Positions 1 through 11,651 are shown, numbered from the stretch's first letter. The stretch is 64,000 nucleotides of DNA from Gari tellinella (GCA_922989275.2 OV277864.1:52513550-52577549); one strand, 5' to 3'. Numbers and translations are program-made. Notes: generated from the letters alone by a model not told the origin.

Positions 1-1051
1 GGTCACGCTATATTATTGCTAGCATTATTTATTAGAAGCACGTAGGTGATTTATATAGTGTTGGATTATGTAGCAATAATCTAAAACGAGTGAAAACCAT
101 GGAAATATAAAAGATGCAATTTTCCACAAGAAACATATCGAAGGTTGGACACAGGAAAAGGTAAAACTGATTACATTACGTGTCCATTTATGATATATCC
201 TAACGTAGTTTCAGACTGACGACCCCTACACTAATCTTGTATATGGGTATCGGTCTAGACTAAGCCGCACTAAGACAGCGCCTAAAATTGTTTAATATTA
301 ACATAAAAGAGCATCAAACATTATAACGACATTGGTTCCCCTGTATTAAGGCCAGGCCACAGTTAAATAGAATAAAATATATATTAAGCAGACATTGCAT
401 TTAATGATATGTTTGTGAAAATTGGATCCTTAACCACGTTCGTATAATGGTTAAACTGTATCAGTTGTAGTCATTACATTGTTTATTTACTCATTAATTA
501 CATTGCTATTTAAAATTGTACAATTCTACATACCAGCTCTTCTTGTATATTATTTCTGCAGTTAGATCATTTATATTGATGAAATATATTGGAATTCTAA
601 ACATGCTTTATCGGTTAAATAACATGCAATATTTTCCCCTGTGTGATATAAGCTCTTCCACTAAGACACTGAAAGTGTGTCCCCGAGTAGAATTAATTAT
701 GTGCATAGTTCCATAAGAGTTGGGTTTAAACGGACTGAATTAAACTACTTAGTGCCTATTTCAGTTAATACCGTTTGCAAGAAATATTGCATATGTTCAA
801 ACAGCGTAATAATGATTTTTTAGAAGTCTGCAAGGATACAAGGAGCGATGATGAATGCGATCACACATATACAGTTCTCGTGTCTGTCCGAATGCAACAA
901 AAACTCCTTTACCGATTATAAAGAAATTTTAAATGTTTAAGATTGAAGTCTCCATAGGTGAATTGTTGGATTTATTTTCTAACATCAAAATTTTACATCG
1001 TTTGCTTTTGTGTTACATCAAACGAGAGTTAACGTTTCTTTGACATCTTAA
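1..1051. other. AT-rich DNA, no feature recognised
   Basis: No coding exon, RNA gene or repeat family that recurs elsewhere in the window was recognised. The open frames are short and have no recognisable protein motif. Confidence 0.5.
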
Positions 1052-1522
1052 TCAACCTATTTGTGCCTCATTTCCTACACAAGGGACATATGTAAACAAA
1101 AGCGTAGACTCAGATCAGATATCTTTTTGGGGCGTCTGATCAGAGTCTTCTTTGTTTGCTGATAGAAATTCAAATATAAAAGAAAACGAAAACAAAGATT
1201 TAGATCAGGAACTACATACATAACTAAATGAACTTACAGTCGAACTACGAAACCTCGAACACTCTGGTGGCGTTAAAAGTGTTGTTCGAGATTCAGGTGG
1301 TATGAAGTTTGAAACTTCAAGTTCGACTTTGTACTGCGATTGAGACACACAGCCGGTGTGTTGGGTATATCAGAATAACGTGTACGTTTTAAACACAATG
1401 ATTGGACAGATAACAAATTTGATCTCTAACATTTATATCTTACACATATATCTACATAAGGCAGAAATTGTCCGGTGTCAACTTGCCAACATTGGGCAAT
1501 CAACTTGGCGCAAATGGGTTAA
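1052..1522 (-). mobile_element. Family D MITE, degenerate, with an insertion
   Basis: Reverse copy of the TTAA-ended family D, seen better at 53829-54057. The left end reads ATCAACC (degenerate TTAACC) and the right end GGGTTAA at 1519-1522. The central palindrome is recognisable at about 1110-1175 (AGACTCAGATCAGA ... TCTGATCAGAGTCTTC) but its left inner arm is eroded. The stretch CTGATAGAAATTCAAATATAAAA after the core also follows the core in the copy at 59085. The element is longer than its relatives because about 200 bp, including a family F sequence, interrupts its right half. Confidence 0.6.
1237..1336. mobile_element. Family F short inverted-repeat element (degenerate)
   Basis: Starts CAGTCGAACTACG and ends CGACTTTGTACTG, with inner matching halves (CTCGAACACT and TGTTCGAG). 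It resembles the elements ending GAGTTTCGACTG at 40522 and GAGTTTCTACTG at 61515. It lies inside the family D copy, so it arrived later. Non-coding. Confidence 0.45.
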
Positions 1523-1613
1523 ATATTGTTAACATTAATACGCGTTCAACAGCTGCATTACACTCAGTTATAATTCAGGTCAAATGCCGATTAATTCGTC
1601 TGCCAAAATATAC

Positions 1614-1844
1614 TTAACCCTTTCGGCAAGATGTTTACCCCTCACCGCTTAATTGTCGTCTACTTGAGTATTATGGTCTGCAACAACGTTTCAAGGTTAT
1701 ATGTAATGTTGTTTGAATCAAGAAATATATATAAGGGTGTCAAACAATTTGGATCCTTATCAGACGCCGTGTTACACGACGTCTGAACTGAATTCAAACT
1801 GTTTGCAAAGTCGACATAATGCCACTACCGCACGAAAGGGTTAC
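1614..1844 (+). mobile_element. Family E MITE (TTAA-ended) with core palindrome
   Basis: Begins TTAACCCTTTCGG at a TTAA and ends CGAAAGGGTTAC, a one-base decay of GGGTTAA. The subterminal text CGTCTACTTGAGTATT ... GTTTCAAGG recurs in the copies at 37341 and 53316. The central palindrome spans 1741-1805 (CAAACAATTTGGATCC ... TTCAAACTGTTTG) with a GATCAGACGCC-type stem. TTAA targets and CCC termini are typical of piggyBac-like elements, so this is probably a non-autonomous relative; no transposase is present. Confidence 0.75.
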
Positions 1845-1910
1845 ATGTTTTCACACTTGTTAAGGGTGTATCAATGTCATGAGCCATTTTTTCAAAGTAT
1901 TAAACTTTTT

Positions 1911-2752
1911 TTCTATCATTGTTTTTTTGGAATAGCTATTTATGATGAATGAAAAAATGAAAAAAAAAATATGGTGGTGTCCTTTTTTTTAGCTACAGCG
2001 ATTTGAAAAAGGTATGTCAAATTTGGATTTTTTTCTTCAAATTTTACCCATTCAGAGTACAAGCTTCAGTAAAATCTATTTCAAAACAAAACAAACATGG
2101 TAATTTGGGTTTTCATTATTTATTTCATGTCTATGGTGGTATGTTCACATGTATAAACCAAAGTTAGACAAAGCAGGCACAAGGTTTGAACAATATGGAT
2201 CCTTGAATATCAAAAATATGCTTTATATAGGACATGATTTTATTAGATTTTTTATTTTATGAAAAAAAGTAAAAAAGTTTGAAAATGAAATAGTTCTAGT
2301 ATTAAACTTTTTCTTATATTCTACCAGATGAAAGCCCATAATAAGGCAGTTCAAAATATGAAAAGAAATTGAAAGGTCAGTGTTGACAATTTTGAGTTAT
2401 TAAAGTAAAATGAGTTATCGCCCCTTACAAAATTTACAAAAAAGTACCATACCGATGATATTTAGAGCTTTATAAATTTCACATTTGGTGACTTTTTTTT
2501 TCTTAAATTAGTTTTTGTATGAAGAAATACTACCATAGATAGGAAATAAATAACACAAAACCAAATTATCATATTTGTTTTCATTTAAAATGGGGTTTAT
2601 TGAAGCGGGCTGTTTGAAAAGGACAAAATAAGAGGAAGTGGGTGGGGTGAATTTTACATGGCCGTAGAGCCAACTGTTGTTCACCAAAATGTACACTTTT
2701 TCTATTTTTTCATTCATCTTAAATAGCTCTTCAATACAAAACCATCATAGAC
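1911..2752. repeat. Inverted repeat pair, possible foldback element
   Basis: About 70 bases at 1911-1978 (TCTATCATTG ... ATAGCTATTTATGATGAATG) are repeated in inverted form at 2683-2752. The spacer is about 700 bp of AT-rich DNA. The open frame on the minus strand at 2508-2717 begins inside the right arm and has no recognisable domain. It could be a small DNA transposon or foldback element; I could not define target-site duplications. Confidence 0.45.
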
Positions 2753-4482
2753 TATTGAGAAGAAAAATTGACATTTAAAAAGTATAACTCATTTTAGCTC
2801 TAACTGACAGTATAATTTATACATTGTATATCGCTTCTCACGAAATGTATGTATAAACAAGTCCAAGTATAACTATTACTGCACCTTCAACAATGTTAAT
2901 AACATTTTGGTAAAAACCATTGCGCTGCAAATTTCATCTCGGTTAATATTGACTATTCCTGCAAACTTAAATACAACCGATTTCCATATAGGTATATAGC
3001 AAATATTCATAGCAAAATAGTTGATTTTTTATGATTTATCGGGATACAGTGTATTTACCATGTCATCTATAGAGGGAGAAAGCACATAGAATGTTGGGTG
3101 AAAATATTTGATAAATACCAATACCACACAAACAAGGAGTTTGAACATATTAATCAGTCTAAAAATATTTATTGCAGAATTAGAAATCCACATCGAAAAA
3201 ACCAACCTTATATTAGAAGGGAATGCCATGTTTGAAAAGTATATGTGCAACATCATCGCATTGTACGTACATGTTGTCTCGATCGTTACTGATTTTAATC
3301 AATGTAAATGCACTTATTGATATATCAATCATAGCTGAAAATTAGCAAAACGGAAACGATAGTAGGTGTGCCAGCATTTACACTAGCTGGTTGACACTTA
3401 ATACGCAAATGTGTGTTTATACACTCACATTTGTGCAGGGGTACGCTAAGACTTTAATTTTTTTTGAGAGTTTAATCAATTATAGCTAGTCAGCAGTTGT
3501 GTGTATTTTGTTAAGTACGTTTCAATTATTCATATCTTAATGCTATTCTGCACAATGTTTAGTTGCGTTTAAGTGCATATTTACGCTGTGTTGTATTTAC
3601 GAACAACATTTCAGAACCTGATGATTTGGGTTTTTATAAATATAGTATTGTAAATTTTAACACAAATGCCGGAACACAAAATATGTCTTGCTATCGCTTG
3701 AAATGTGTTAGCAAATTATACTAAATGGCAATTGCACCGACGAAATATTTTAATAAGGATCGTGTTTTTAGCTTTTTGAATTATGTTTTTTAACATGTAC
3801 CGGCATTAAAGTGAGTTCTTAGTTTAAACTAGTGCTCATTACAAGAGCGTCTCACGCGGTTGACAACTTTCTTCTGTATTTTATTATCAGTGGAAAATGT
3901 ATTAAACGAGGTCAAAGGTCAAGGTCAATATCAACTGGAAAATAGTTTTGAATGACTGGTTAGGACTTTTTGGGAAACACGTTCATACTCCATACTTACT
4001 GAAGGCTGTAGACAGATAGTTGAAGAAGTTACTGCCAACGTTTATATTTCGTTCGACAACTACAACGCGGACTCTGGAGTGATAGTATAGTTCGTTGTTT
4101 TCTTCAAATACATTTTCTTTGTTGTTGATTTAACGTTACAGGTAACACAAATATGCTGGTAAAATGCGATTCACTGGCAGTCTGAAAAACTAATCAAGAA
4201 TACTCATATTTGGTCGTCAGTGTGCACAAAATAATGTAGCGCTTTGAATACTTATAGTCCATTTCCGCAGCAACGGTTTACGACCACAAAGCAACCATTT
4301 TAAGGACATTTGCCTGCTTATTTCAGCGAAGAAGTAATAACAAATATATTGGCTATAAATCTTAACTAACTTAGACTGTTCAGATATGCAAAGAGAACTA
4401 TGATACAGCGGAACAAACGTTAATAATTATTTACCAATTAACGCTTTTACGCTAAAATTATAATTTTTAAACAGTTAAGCGC
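2753..4482. other. No gene recognised
   Basis: AT-rich, with only short open frames. The one local oddity is a triple half-site AGGTCAAAGGTCAAGGTCA at about 3909-3927. Confidence 0.5.
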
Positions 4483-4530
4483 AATATCAGACGCCGGGAT
4501 ACCCGGTGTCTGATCAGGCTTCAAACTTTT
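4483..4530. repeat. Isolated core palindrome, truncated on the left
   Basis: Reads ATATCAGACGCCGGGATACCC and then its mirror GGTGTCTGATCAGGCTTCAAAC. This is the family A/E core without recognisable MITE ends around it, so it is either a remnant or a core separated from its host element. Confidence 0.6.
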
Positions 4531-5647
4531 AGCCATTTAAATTAGAATCACTAATAATAATTGTAAAAAAGTAATTATGTTCAAGATTATATGCAATGCG
4601 CTTTCATTTCGTTTAAACCGGAAATAATGACATCTACTCCGCTGTACTTACGCATGTGCACAATTTTAAACAGAACTAACGTATACATGTTTATATGTCA
4701 TGCGCGAAATAAACAAACCTCTATAATCATAGAAGGGTCATTTAACAAGTAACTCCAAGTAGTTTCGTTCACTGGCTTCTGCAGGCAATACAATATGTAT
4801 GCACTCTCCTTAATTGAGCTCAGTAAGATTTATTGTTTGAAAACACGCAAATGAAACACTCCTGATTTTACTGCAAAGTATACAGTAGAAACAAATATGC
4901 TATCCCTACAAGTGTTTTACTAAACAATACCACAGGAAAGCATGCACACTTTAAAAAAGCTGTTTGCATCTAAATTGAAAATAAACATTTGTTATGATAT
5001 ACATCCGAGAACTGCTTATGATGGTATCTTATCTTCTTCTCACTTATTTTCCTAATTTATCTTACCCTCATTGCCTGTATTTGCCTGCGGCACTCTTTCT
5101 GTACATGCATGTCTTCAAATATACGGAGCTGCTCTTTTGGTCTTTTTACATCGAGAGTTTTATTGCCTGTCTGCATTCCGATCTCTTTTTCTTTCTGATA
5201 CCTTGATATATGTGCCACTAGGTGTCTCTGTCGCTGTTTTGGAATCTCCTTCTGGTTTCTTTCACACTGTTTGTCCTTAAAATTGTTGTATTTACTGGTG
5301 TATGTATCTCTTGTTTGCTCTTTCTTGGACTGTATTTATTCTGTTCGGCTCGTCTTAAAAATATATTACTTAAACATGATAACAATATTACAGAAAAATT
5401 AAAACGTATACTTTACGTTATATTAACTTCTTAGACAACCAAATGAATGTGTTTCTGCTAGTGCAATGTATGATATACATTTAAATGTCTAGATATAGAC
5501 AGATATTCTGATAATTAATGTAGTGTGCCTATTGAAAGTTCATGGAATTGACAGTGATACAAAATGACGGATGTCTGATGTAAACATAATGCACACGCTT
5601 TGTTGTATTTTGTTCTGGTTATGCAAAATTATTTACAACGGTTACCA
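4531..5647. other. No gene recognised
   Basis: Contains overlapping open frames at 4994-5434 in two phases. The sequence there is T/C-biased and the conceptual peptides are unremarkable hydrophobic strings with no start context or splice pattern, so they are not called as genes. Confidence 0.5.
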
Positions 5648-5851
5648 GGGGCCCGTTTTACTAAACCACTTATGCAAATTATTTGCGTCAGATAAAAATA
5701 TAAATTTTAATTTTTGATTATCACTTGCTACAAACAGCACGTCCTCTGATCTGGCTATTTGCTGTTTGCAAACGTTTATGAGAAAAATAAGAGTTAAACG
5801 ATTTTGACCTACGCAAACGTTTTGCGTAAGTAGTTTAGTAAAACGGGCCCC
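5648..5851. mobile_element. Family K MITE (GGGGCCCG termini)
   Basis: About 30-bp inverted termini: GGGGCCCGTTTTACTAAAC at the left and the mirror GTTTAGTAAAACGGGCCCC at the right, followed inward by ACTTATGCAAA and TTTGCGTAAGTA. The centre has CAAACAGCA...CTGTTTGC, but compared with the copy at 47395 the left half of the palindrome is missing: only GTCCTCTGATCTGGCTATTTGCTG remains. Flanking CAG/CAG may be the target duplication. Confidence 0.75.
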
Positions 5852-5959
5852 AGGGTTCCAGATAAGATGGACTAAACTTAAAGACATTTCCTGATCTTTT
5901 CCCGGTTGTAACACCAACCCAGGTGTAAAATCATGCAGTCATGTGCGAGTTTTGTCCTT

Positions 5960-6160
5960 ACTGCTATCTTGTCTAGGGATATACTCATACAAGCGTTTTA
6001 TGTGAGACCCGAACCTTAAATGTGTTAGTTTAGTTAGTAAAACCCATTGAAAACTCCTGTGATTATGAGTATTTGAGGGCCTCTCTAGACAACTTTAGAT
6101 CAGTGACATTGGTTTTGAACACTTAACTACTGCGTTACCTGTATTCTCACACCTAGTGAG
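5960..6160 (+). repeat. Dispersed repeat, copy 1
   Basis: Text such as GCGTTTTATGTGAGACCCGAACC, then TTAGTTAGTAAAACCCATTG and GAGGGCCTCT, is matched in inverted orientation at about 63340-63530. The copies are well diverged. Class unknown; non-coding. Confidence 0.55.
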
Positions 6161-6219
6161 AACAAGGAGGCGAGTCCATCAATGGACTGAGGAAATGTAT
6201 TTAACAAATCCAACAGCTT

Positions 6220-6356
6220 CTCACTCATTGCAGCACACAACTCTACGGTGTTACTAGTCGTTAGAATCGTCTCGAAGCGACAACTCTAATGAGTAATTAT
6301 AGTATACGTTTAAAGCAGAAATAAAGATTTCTTTTTTGGAATACTCTCCTTATTTT
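6220..6356 (+). mobile_element. Family M element, partial
   Basis: Contains the palindromic core GTTACTAGTCGTTAGAATCG ... CTCTAATGAGTAATTATAG, then AAAGCAGAAATAAAGATTT and ACTCTCCTTATTTT. The better copy is at 20395-20577. The left terminus could not be located. Confidence 0.55.
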
Positions 6357-6589
6357 TATCGCTTGATTATAATGAATTTTTCGGAAAAGGAACTCTAGTA
6401 AAAAAAAATTCATATAGGTTAACACTTTAAAATAAAATGTAGAAAACGTACATTAGTACGAATTCAAACATTTTACCTTTACCGAGTTGCGACAATTAAA
6501 GTATTTGAGTCTCTGATGATATTTGAGAAAAAGGCGATTTATATATTTCAAATCTGAATAGTTTTTACGAAGAACTAATGATACAAGTA

Positions 6590-6690
6590 TAGGTTAGACC
6601 ATGGTTGCAAGCGAATAAACGATATAGTTCGAGGGGGCGTAGCCCCCAAGAACTATGTCGTTTATTCGCGCGCAACCATGGTCTAACCTA
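6590..6690. repeat. 101-bp near-perfect palindrome
   Basis: Left arm TAGGTTAGACCATGGTTGC..., right arm ...GCAACCATGGTCTAACCTA, with arms of about 45 bp and a small nested hairpin GGGGGCGTAGCCCCC at the apex. No related copy was found elsewhere in the window. It could be a recent foldback element or a hairpin transcript locus. The overlapping open frame at 6605-6817 runs through the palindrome and is not called. Confidence 0.8.
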
Positions 6691-7437
6691 TTTAGCACTG
6701 GCTTGGGCTCGAGGAAAACAAGGACCCTTCGTTTCTGCTTTTTGTTTTAGACGAAACAGTCATTTTATTTGTAATATTTTACTTAAATTGAAAGGTTATT
6801 TCAATGGTGTAGCTTGAGACATTAAGCATGCTTTAACACCAACATAGATAACGCTTATTGAAGCTCTATATGTAAGCACAATTCATTATTAATTGCCTTT
6901 AAAGTTTAGGTCTCACTGTACATAATATGACGTCATCAAGCGAGTGCAGTTCAGAGGAATGCTAGGGTTGTGACGTCAGATTGCCTTGAGATGACGGAAG
7001 TATGGAATAAGTGAACAGTGTGTTAGTTATTTCATGGTTTTGTAAAATAAACGATATATTCACAGGCTTTTGAGGCATCTGATTGGACGATTATGGTCAC
7101 ACATGGAACAAATGAAGTTTAATAACAGTACTACTACTTGTTTGTAGTGAAAGCGATATTGAGAGTTATCACGTTATTCATTGAAAAACTGAGTTGGCCT
7201 GATATGAAATATATCGGGTTTTATTTAAGTAAAGATAAATATAATAGGAAGCATGTTTTATGCATTTATTTTACATTTTTCATAATACCGCTACCGGTTT
7301 CAATATATTGTTAAGCGGTAATAAAATTGTCATAGTTACGACGTCGTTGACGTTCATGACGTCGTTGCGACATTTAAAAAAGACGTTAATGGCGTCGCTG
7401 AGTCATCGGAAGACGGCTCTGTTGGTGATGTGAACAG
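6691..7437. other. No gene recognised
   Basis: AT-rich DNA containing several GACGTC words (about 6928-6975 and 7340-7400) but no recognisable gene or repeat. Confidence 0.45.
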
Positions 7438-8340
7438 TTAAGTAAGCTTAGGTTTGAATAGAGTTATTAATTGTTGTTCATTCAGTCGTCGTGCCTGGAT
7501 GTTGTCGTTGTTCATTTTGAAGATTGGGAAAACGCTGGTTTTTGGTTCTAAATTGATACAATTGTCGATATGTTCACTGACTTTTAAAATTCGTTGATCG
7601 GGGTGTCATATGTGGCTGCGATGAAGGTTCATAAGTTTTCTTAAATTGTTGGTTTCGCCGATATATTCTTCTTGGCATCCATTGCAAATCAACAAATAGA
7701 CGACATTCAGGACATTGCAATTCATATTTATCTTCACGTTAATTGTATGGTTCGATTTTGTAACATATTGTTCTCCTTCAATCAGGTGATTGCATAGCGC
7801 ACACTTTCCTTTTTTGCAGCGGATTATACTTTTTGGTTCATCATCGTTTTTGCAGAATCTGGCTCTTGTCAGGAGTCGTTTCAAATTTGGAGGTTGGCGT
7901 TTACTTTTAATAAAGGTGACTTTGTTGAGAACGTTCCGCATGTGATTATCTCTCCTTAGGATATTTATGTCGTATTGTACTTGTGGAAAAACTTCGGGAT
8001 TTTTAGGGTTAAAGGTGCTGACATATGGGATGATATATTTTACGTTGGTTCCAAGTACTTCTTTGAGCAGATGTTCGCGATCTAATGATCGAGCCTTTTC
8101 AATTCCAGCCGTGATGAGATTTAATGGGTATTTTTGTTTTTTGCAGAAATGTTGTCAACTCTTGTGCTCGTTGTTCAATCTTATTGGGCTTTGAAATTAT
8201 TGTTTTTCGGCGTCGTGCTAGAGAAAACAGGATACTGACTTTGGTGTATTTTGGGTGACATGAGCCAAATAACAAAAACGTTTTACTGGCTGTAGGTTTG
8301 TAGTATATATCGGTTTCAATCTGGTTACCTTCTATTCAAT
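7438..8340 (-). pseudogene. Penelope-like retroelement fragment (RT tail + GIY-YIG endonuclease)
   Basis: Read on the minus strand, this is the 3' part of a Penelope-like element. From 8340 down come the end of the reverse-transcriptase domain (TDIYYKPTASK, then GSCHPKYTK and SILFSLARRR), then KYPLNLITAGIEKARSLD and IIPYVSTFNPKNPEVF. The GIY-YIG endonuclease follows: a CKKGKCALCNHL zinc-binding-like knuckle, VVYLLICNGCQEEYIGETNN, and SEHIDNC. The frame ends with LFKPKLT and a TAA at 7438-7440. It is broken by an in-frame TGA at 7606-7608 (probably CGA to TGA), a -1 shift in an A-run near 8140, and further damage upstream. The 5' two-thirds (finger and palm of the RT) is absent. In intact elements the RT copies the RNA and the endonuclease nicks the target; this copy is dead. 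Confidence 0.9.
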
Positions 8341-8661
8341 ACTTGACAATCAAAAAATGGAAACTCGTTTATGCAGGCTTCAATATTTAATACAAAAAAC
8401 GACCGAAAGTAACACATCCTGCAAAACAATTTTTACGCACGACCTTTAAGCCTATGTATTCTTCACCGGCTTGTAAAACACCTCGTTTTGTCCATATACG
8501 TGTTCTGGAAAAAAAACTAAAGGTTCGGTTCGAGTACAATACATTATATATTGTTTTCATTTATTTCAGCCGAGAGCACACAAGTCAACAAGAACATGCA
8601 CACTATAGCTGCATCTGCGATGAGTACGCCAAAGCATAAACTCAAATGGAATGTAGAAATT

Positions 8662-9120
8662 AACAAGACTGCGCGTTCAATAAACGCTTATGCCCCCGGT
8701 GGCATCCTTGACAATATATTCTGAATCTTTTCTAAGTCCAAATTAGGTCAAGGTCAAGGTCAAATTGAGCTTTGGTATTACTGGTGGGTTGGTAATGGTC
8801 CAAGGCAATAACTGTATAAGTATAGAAGCATTGTAGTAAGTAGTGTTGATGCTAGACGAAACGGTAAAATCTAGTTAACCAAGAAATAGCCCATTCAAAA
8901 TATTCCAAGTCCAAATTAGGTCAAGGTCAATGTCAAAATCAAGGTTGGGTGATATTGGTGGATAGGGAATGGTCCAAGGCAACAACTGTATAAGTATCCA
9001 AGCATTGGAGTAAACGGTGTTGATGCTAGACGAAACGGTAAAATCTACTTCACCTGGTTACGGACAGACGGACAGGACGATTACTATATGCTCCCGCATC
9101 TGTCGATGCCGGGGGCATAA
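8662..9120 (+). mobile_element. 'Pearl'-type element, two core repeats
   Basis: Starts AACAAGACTGCGCGTTC, followed by TTATGCCCCCGGTGGCATC, and ends GATGCCGGGGGCATAA, so the ends form an imperfect inverted pair. Inside are two ~172-bp tandem core repeats, starting near 8731 (TCTAAGTCCAAATTAGGTCA) and 8903. A short ACGGACAGACGGAC microsatellite follows before the 3' end. This order (conserved 5' end, tandem cores, ACGG microsatellite, conserved 3' end) is that described for bivalve pearl elements. Each core repeat begins with AGGTCAAGGTCA half-sites. Non-coding. Confidence 0.85.
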
Positions 9121-9360
9121 CAATAGTATGTATGTTACAATTTGTTTTAGTAGAAATTTTATTGGTTTGGTGTGTTGAGTATTGTCAGATAAGAAATTTG
9201 AAATCAATGAGTTAACGTTTTTACGTACATTTGGTAAACAATTAGAGAATAATATGTCATTGCATTAGATAGGACTGCTTTATTCTGCGAGGGGAGGAAC
9301 CAGTTGACCGCGATGATTATTATGCAACGACATATTATTCCATTTATTGTTTTTCATTTA

Positions 9361-9535
9361 CAGTAAAACCTCTCTATTACGACCACTAAATTATGTTAAT
9401 TATTAGGGTGTTTACGATAGGTGACCGCTTAAAGCAAGGTGACAGTGAACTGTTTCACTGCCACCTTGCTTTAAGCTGTCAACTGTCTATTAAACAATCA
9501 ATTATTTTAGTGGTCGTAATAGCGAGGTTTTACTG
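9361..9535. mobile_element. Family C MITE, complete
   Basis: 175 bp, TA-flanked, with near-perfect inverted ends: CAGTAAAACCTCTCTATTAC at the left and its mirror, ending GAGGTTTTACTG, at the right. The TA target and CAGT ends suggest Tc1/mariner mobilisation. The central palindrome is ACCGCTTAAAGCAAGGTGACAG ... CACCTTGCTTTAAGCTG, the second shared core type of this window. Confidence 0.85.
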
Positions 9536-10009
9536 TAAATGATTTTAGCATTTCAAGCTTATACTAATACCAAACCGACTGCAAATTGTCACCAGTTGTT
9601 GCGTTGTTCTTCAACGTCGTTCATTGGTTAGGAACTGTTTCTTTTCTGATTCCTCAGATTCAAACTCTGCATCCCATTCCATTTTTATATTGACATTTTC
9701 TATTACATCTGACATTCGGCTTTTTTATAAGCCTACCTTAAGTGTATTTTAACTTGTTTATACAGTGCCGTATTGCTTTAGCAGATGACAGAATAAAAGA
9801 ATTAAGAGACGATTTTAAAGCGTTCTATTACAGCGTAGATCCATATGAGAATATATATATCAAATGGATATAAATTTGTAAAACTGGTTGTTTTGCTTAA
9901 TATGTCTGAACAATGTTTTCTTTACATTTCTTTGTTCTGATTATTTTAAACGCGTACGAACGCACAATTTATATACAACTTAAACAGATGTCAAATTGTG
10001 CACTGCGCT

Positions 10010-10080
10010 GAAGCTTATTGCCAGCGTCGCTCCAGTTCGAAGCAAGAGGTTGCGGATTCGAATCGCACTTGGACAAGCTT
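10010..10080 (+). repeat. tRNA-like SINE head fragment
   Basis: GGTTGCGGATTCGAATCGC resembles a pol III B box, and the upstream CTTATTGCCAGCG could be a worn A box. The sequence does not fold into a full tRNA that I can support, so I call it a fragment of a tRNA-derived SINE. Confidence 0.35.
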
Positions 10081-10129
10081 TATTTTCTTTTTTAAATATT
10101 AATCACTACATGTTAGTTAAACAAATGTA

Positions 10130-10422
10130 CAGCGTTCCCTCTCTACAACAACATCCAATGGGATACAAATAAAGCTTGCGTTCTTCGGAGGGAGTCGTTA
10201 TAGGGAGGGAAATCGACTAACATTTGTCACTCGTCATTAAGTGTTTTTCTGTCAAAATGTTCATTATGTATCTTTGAGAAAAACAACAGACGACAATCAT
10301 AAACGGACAACATTGCAGTCGTGAATAGGTTGGACATAATTGCCCTTTTTGGGGAACAACCGCCATGATCGTTGTAAGGAGGGAGTCGTTGTTGGGAGGG
10401 CTGTTGTAGAGAGGGAACACTG
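10130..10422 (+). mobile_element. Family B MITE lacking the core palindrome
   Basis: TA-flanked, from CAGCGTTCCCTCTCTACAAC to GAGGGAACACTG. It has the family B subterminal modules CTTCGGAGGGAGTCGTTATAG and CGTTGTAAGGAGGGAGTCGTT. It is 293 bp, against about 356-368 bp for the other copies. The missing segment is the core: the text runs ACATTTG-TCACTCGTCATTAAG where the copy at 58303 has CGTTTG, the 65-bp palindrome, then TCACTC. The loss is clean at a GTTTG boundary. Confidence 0.85.
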
Positions 10423-10904
10423 TATCATATGATGGTCTGCAAATAATCAAGACCTACCCTATTATTAGTTTCGAAAACTAAGAAATGTCCACTACCAGTA
10501 TAATAGTTCCGATTTATTTACACACCTACTATATCGATACACCAGTTACTATACCGATAAACATAGGTTTCTAATGCTATCCCTGTTTCATGTCACAACA
10601 GGCTTTAATGAGGAGATATAATATATTATTAACCAAATTACATGCATCTGCGATTTAAACGTTGCAAAATGAAACACGATTCTGTTGCGAAAACTTACAA
10701 AATCTTATCTTCTAACCTGACACCATTTGCACATTTTTGATTTCAAGATGATCATGGAAAACTTCACCAGGTAAGCAATAAAGGAGCATCATGTCTATTT
10801 TGCTTGTATTATCTCATTTCCAATTAACTATTATGTGATGGTAGTAGTGTGCAACAAAACAGGACAAACGATGAGTGCGATTCGTTGCTGATGGCATTGT
10901 AATA

Positions 10905-11262
10905 CAGTGTTCCCTCTCTACAACGGCCCTCCGGACAACGACTCCCTCCTTACAACGACCCTTGCTGCAGTTCCCTGAACAGGGCAATTATATGTGTAAT
11001 ACTTTCACTTCAGCAATATCGTCTGCTTAAAACTGTCGTCTGCTGTTTTTCTAAAAGTTAAATATTGGACATTGTGAGAGTAAAAACTTAATTACGAGTG
11101 ACAAACAGCTTGAATCCAGATCGGACGCCGCGTTACGCGGCGTCTGATCTGGATTTAAGCTGTTTGAAATGTAAGCAATGTTCCCTCTCTATAACGACTC
11201 CCTCCGAACAACGCACACATTTTGTGTCTCCCTTTTGGTGTCGTTGTTGAGAGTGAGCGCTG
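10905..11262 (-). mobile_element. Family B MITE with core palindrome
   Basis: TA-flanked and in reverse orientation: CAGTGTTCCCTCTCTACAAC at the left, GAGAGTGAGCGCTG at the right. The core spans 11102-11166 (CAAACAGCTTGAATCCAGATC ... GATCTGGATTTAAGCTGTTTG). The open frames at 11178-11488 run across this and the next MITE and are not genes. Confidence 0.85.
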
Positions 11263-11298
11263 TAGATTGCATTTCAAATGCTTACTACTTTGTCGATA

Positions 11299-11651
11299 CC
11301 GTGCTCACTCCCTACAACGATTCTGCGATCAACGAATACCTTCTTACAACAATGCTTGCCGCTGCTCCCCCCAAAAATTTGTTATGTCTACCGCTTACAC
11401 TAGTGAAAACCTTTTTGTTTGCTGTTTTGTCGTAAAGTTGCGTAATGGAAACTTTGATAGAAGAAACATTAAGACGAGTGTCAAATAGTTTTGTACACAG
11501 ATCTGACACCGCTTATCGCGGTTCAAACTATTTGTACATGTAAGCTAGGTCCCGCTCAGTACTCTAATTTACCTCTATATAACAACACAATCCGTACTTA
11601 TCTCATAATATTAACCTCAAACTATGATTTTGTTGTAGAGAAGGAACATTG
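11299..11651 (-). mobile_element. Family B MITE, older diverged copy
   Basis: Runs from CGTGCTCACTCCCTACAACG to GAGAAGGAACATTG, with TA on each side. The same module order as the neighbour at 10905 is kept with many substitutions. Its core (about 11483-11538, GTCAAATAGTTTTGTACACAG ... GGTTCAAACTATTTG) has lost part of the inner stem. It lies 36 bp from the previous copy in the same orientation. Confidence 0.75.

Noticed and set aside
5000..5434. Overlapping hydrophobic ORFs that could be read as a membrane protein
   Set aside because: T/C-rich sequence gives Leu/Phe/Ser-rich peptides in two frames; no exon structure.
10010..10080. Possible functional tRNA gene
   Set aside because: B-box-like word is present but no cloverleaf with acceptor-stem pairing could be drawn; more likely an old SINE head.
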